DNA of 7,909 nucleotides from Caulobacteraceae bacterium (GTDB lineage: Bacteria; Pseudomonadota; Alphaproteobacteria; Caulobacterales; Caulobacteraceae), in the NCBI GenBank assembly GCA_947452665.1, contig CANGEH010000094.1, forward strand, positions 1 to 7,909, given 5' to 3'. A program made the translations under genes and the position numbers. Every line of letters starts with the position of its first letter. Positions within the stretch are counted from its first letter, which is position 1. The notes below the pieces were generated by a model that saw only the letters and a program-made list of their open reading frames with translations, was not told the origin of the DNA and searched no databases. Below, piece after piece: positions 5,703-7,909 of the stretch.

Positions 5703-7909
5703 CTTCTGGCGCTTCCTTGGGCGTAATGAAGCGGGCCAGCTTGGGCTTGAGCCAGTTTTCAAAGTCATCAATCACTTCATAGACCACCGGCACCAGGACC
5801 AGAGACAAGACGGTCGAGGTGATCAGGCCGCCAATCACGGCAACCGCCATGGGCTGGCGAAATTCCGAACCCTTTCCCAGGGCCAGGGCCGTCGGCAACA
5901 TGCCCGCGGCCATGGCCACAGTGGTCATGATGATCGGCCGCGCCCGCTCGCGGCAGGCCTCGATCAGGGCCTGTCTTTGACTAACGCCCGTGCGCTCAAG
6001 CTCAATGGCATAGTCCACCAACAGGATCGAATTCTTGGCGGCCAGACCCAGCAGCATTAATAGGCCAATCAAGGACGGCAGGCTGATCGACAAATGCATG
6101 ATCATCAGCCCAAGAAACGCCCCGCCAATCGCCAACGGCAAGGCCGATAGGATGGTGGCAGGTTTAAAGAAGCTGCGGAACAGAAGGGCTAGCACGCCAT
6201 AAATCATGCTTACCCCGGCAAAAATCGCCATGCCTAAGGCACCAAATAGTTCAGCCATAGCCTTTTGGTCACCGGCGGCCGCGGGCCTTACGCCATCGGG
6301 CAGGGCCTTCATGGTTGGCAGATTATCAATCGCCGCCACCGCATCACCCAACTGAGCCCCATGATCCAGATCGGCCTCGATCGTGATCTGGCGCTTGCGG
6401 TTAAACCGGTTGATCTTGGCCGGGCCCGCCTGGAAGACCACATCAGCCACAGCGCCAAGCGGCACGGTTCCGCCGCCCATGGTCGCCACAGGCAGGGCCT
6501 TGATGGTTTCAAGGTCGGTGCGTGCGGCCTCATCTAACCGGACCCGGATCGGTACACGCCGGCCAGCATCATTAAATTTGGGCACATTGGCATCAATATC
6601 GCCCACGGTCGCAATACGGGCCGCAGCGGCAATCGCCTGAGCGGTCGTGCCAAGCCTTGCGGCCTCGTCCTTGCGCGGCAGGATGACGATTTCAGGACCG
6701 CTAGGCGGCGAGGATGGCCTTGGGTCGGAAACCTGTTCCAACTCATGCATTTCCCGCTCGACCTGCAAGGCGGTACGTTCGAGTGCAGGACCATCTTCAC
6801 TGGTGAGAATGGTCTGGACATCGGCACTGCCAAACCCGCCTAAGAAGTTCACGCGGGCATCGGGTATGGTGCGAAGGTCAGCGCGCATTTCTTGCTTGAT
6901 CTGGGTCACAGTCAAGGCACGCTTGTCCTTCAGCACCACCGTAATCGTGCCGTCCCGAACGTCCGCCGAGCCGCCGCCGCCGCCCGGACCTGTGGTCATG
7001 ATGGTAGAACCGACCTGAGCAAACACCATTTCAGTTTCCGGCCGCGCCATGAACAAGCGCGTAACCTCGCCCACTGTGCGGTCCATATCGGCGCGGGTTG
7101 CCCCCGGCGAGCCCTGAACCTTGACATAGTAGAAATTGTCATTCGAGGCGGGTTGGAAGCCCTTGGGCAAGAAACCCGTGAGCATAATCGACAAGACAAA
7201 CACCGCGCCGCCGACCGCGACCGAAATGATCCGGTGATCCAGCGCCCAGTCCAGCGCCTTGCGATAGGGGCCGTCAAACGGTTTGCGGGGTTTGGCATGG
7301 TGTACGGGCTTGAGCAGATAGGCCGCCATCAAGGGCGTGACAAACCGCGCCACCGCCAGTGAGAACAAGACTGCGACCGAGACGGTCAGGCCAAATTCTT
7401 TAAAAAACTGTCCTGCAACACCGGGCATGAAGGAGACGGGCGTAAACACCACCACAATGGTCGCCGTGGTCGCAACAACGGCTAGGCCGATCGAATCGGC
7501 ACCCTCCATCGAGGCGCGATAGGGCCGTGCCCCGGCCTGAATCCGCTTTTCAATATTCTCGATCTCGACAATGGCGTCGTCGACCAGAATGCCAATCACC
7601 AGGGTCAGGGCCAAAAGCGTGACCACATTCAGGCTAAAGCCCATGATCGCCATAAAGGCAAAGGTCGGGACCAGGGATAGCGGCATGGCTATGGCGGTAA
7701 TCGCGGTCGAGCGCCATTCGCGCAAAAAGGCAAACACCACCAGGGCCGCCAGACCCATGCCTTCGAGCATGGATAGCAAAGTGGCGTGATAGCTGGCCCG
7801 GGTCTCATCGACCGTCGAAAAGATCTTATAAATCTTGATATCGCGGCCAGCCTTGACCTGGGTGGCTTCAAGTCGGGCAATCGCCGCCTTGACCCGGTCC
7901 TCAACCTGA
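5692..7909 (-). CDS. RND-family efflux permease, HAE1-like (partial, N-terminus off right edge)
   Basis: An inner-membrane proton-driven pump subunit that normally works with a periplasmic adaptor and an outer-membrane channel. The last 738 residues are read; family members have about 1030-1050, so roughly 300 residues lie beyond the edge. The frame stays open to the right edge through typical pre-TM2 sequence (IFSTVDETRASYHATL), so the TTG at 7779 is not a start. TM2 onward is present, including the TM4 motif GILVDDAIVEIENI with the paired aspartates (7576-7581) that match AcrB Asp407/Asp408. The TM10 lysine in AAKNSILLVDYA (codon 6034-6036) matches AcrB Lys940. The proton relay is thus intact. 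The second periplasmic porter/docking region includes a glycine-rich stretch GPGGGGGSADVRDG. Hydrophobic segments recur at the C-terminus, and the tail is charged (PKEAPEEKA). Substrate unknown; heavy-metal HME-type is less likely by motif. An adaptor gene probably lies upstream, off the window. Confidence 0.9.
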   Translation of the reverse strand, partial: QVEDRVKAAIARLEATQVKAGRDIKIYKIFSTVDETRASYHATLLSMLEGMGLAALVVFAFLREWRSTAITAIAMPLSLVPTFAFMAIMGFSLNVVTLLALTLVIGILVDDAIVEIENIEKRIQAGARPYRASMEGADSIGLAVVATTATIVVVFTPVSFMPGVAGQFFKEFGLTVSVAVLFSLAVARFVTPLMAAYLLKPVHHAKPRKPFDGPYRKALDWALDHRIISVAVGGAVFVLSIMLTGFLPKGFQPASNDNFYYVKVQGSPGATRADMDRTVGEVTRLFMARPETEMVFAQVGSTIMTTGPGGGGGSADVRDGTITVVLKDKRALTVTQIKQEMRADLRTIPDARVNFLGGFGSADVQTILTSEDGPALERTALQVEREMHELEQVSDPRPSSPPSGPEIVILPRKDEAARLGTTAQAIAAAARIATVGDIDANVPKFNDAGRRVPIRVRLDEAARTDLETIKALPVATMGGGTVPLGAVADVVFQAGPAKINRFNRKRQITIEADLDHGAQLGDAVAAIDNLPTMKALPDGVRPAAAGDQKAMAELFGALGMAIFAGVSMIYGVLALLFRSFFKPATILSALPLAIGGAFLGLMIMHLSISLPSLIGLLMLLGLAAKNSILLVDYAIELERTGVSQRQALIEACRERARPIIMTTVAMAAGMLPTALALGKGSEFRQPMAVAVIGGLITSTVLSLVLVPVVYEVIDDFENWLKPKLARFITPKEAPEEKA

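Noticed and set aside
7275..7285. CAAAC-G-GTTTG inverted repeat similar to the PsrA box
   Set aside because: It lies deep inside the efflux permease coding sequence with a one-base spacer. It is best explained by codon content.

Overview
The window (about 60% GC by eye, with frequent TTG leucine codons and AAG lysine codons) looks like ordinary chromosomal DNA of a proteobacterium. The gene families and their arrangement fit an alphaproteobacterium best (Caulobacterales or sphingomonad-like). This is inference from gene content, not from a marker gene. Coding density is high. I see no tRNA, rRNA, CRISPR array, insertion sequence or attachment site. No stretch longer than about 180 bases lacks a gene.

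Layout. (1) Bases 1-831, minus strand: the N-terminal 277 residues of an MprF-type lysyl-phosphatidylglycerol synthase (membrane segments plus the start of the aminoacyl-transferase domain), running off the left edge. It starts directly at the synthase-side membrane region and has no flippase half. (2) Bases 832-1007: divergent control region with a PsrA-like inverted repeat. (3) Bases 1008-5641, plus strand: a tight five-gene cluster of acyl-CoA dehydrogenase A, a DsbA/GST-kappa-fold 2-hydroxychromene-2-carboxylate isomerase-like protein, acyl-CoA dehydrogenase B, a short-chain dehydrogenase/reductase, and an enoyl-CoA hydratase/isomerase-family protein. Gaps are 5, 15, 4 and 47 bases, so it is very likely one operon. 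(4) Bases 5642-5691: hairpin region between convergent genes. (5) Bases 5692-7909, minus strand: the C-terminal 738 residues of an RND-family proton-driven efflux permease, running off the right edge.

How the genes fit together. The five-gene cluster encodes dehydrogenation, hydration and oxidation chemistry on a CoA thioester. It reads as a beta-oxidation-like module for an unidentified acid, perhaps cyclic, branched or steroid/terpenoid-derived. No thiolase or CoA ligase lies in the window. The two dehydrogenases carry complementary halves of the family's motif set, which suggests one heteromeric enzyme (alpha2beta2, as for the FadE pairs of mycobacterial cholesterol breakdown). The isomerase-like gene between them and the enoyl-CoA hydratase that lacks the second canonical catalytic glutamate are the most unusual parts. 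The flanking synthase and efflux pump are envelope functions with no evident link to the cluster.
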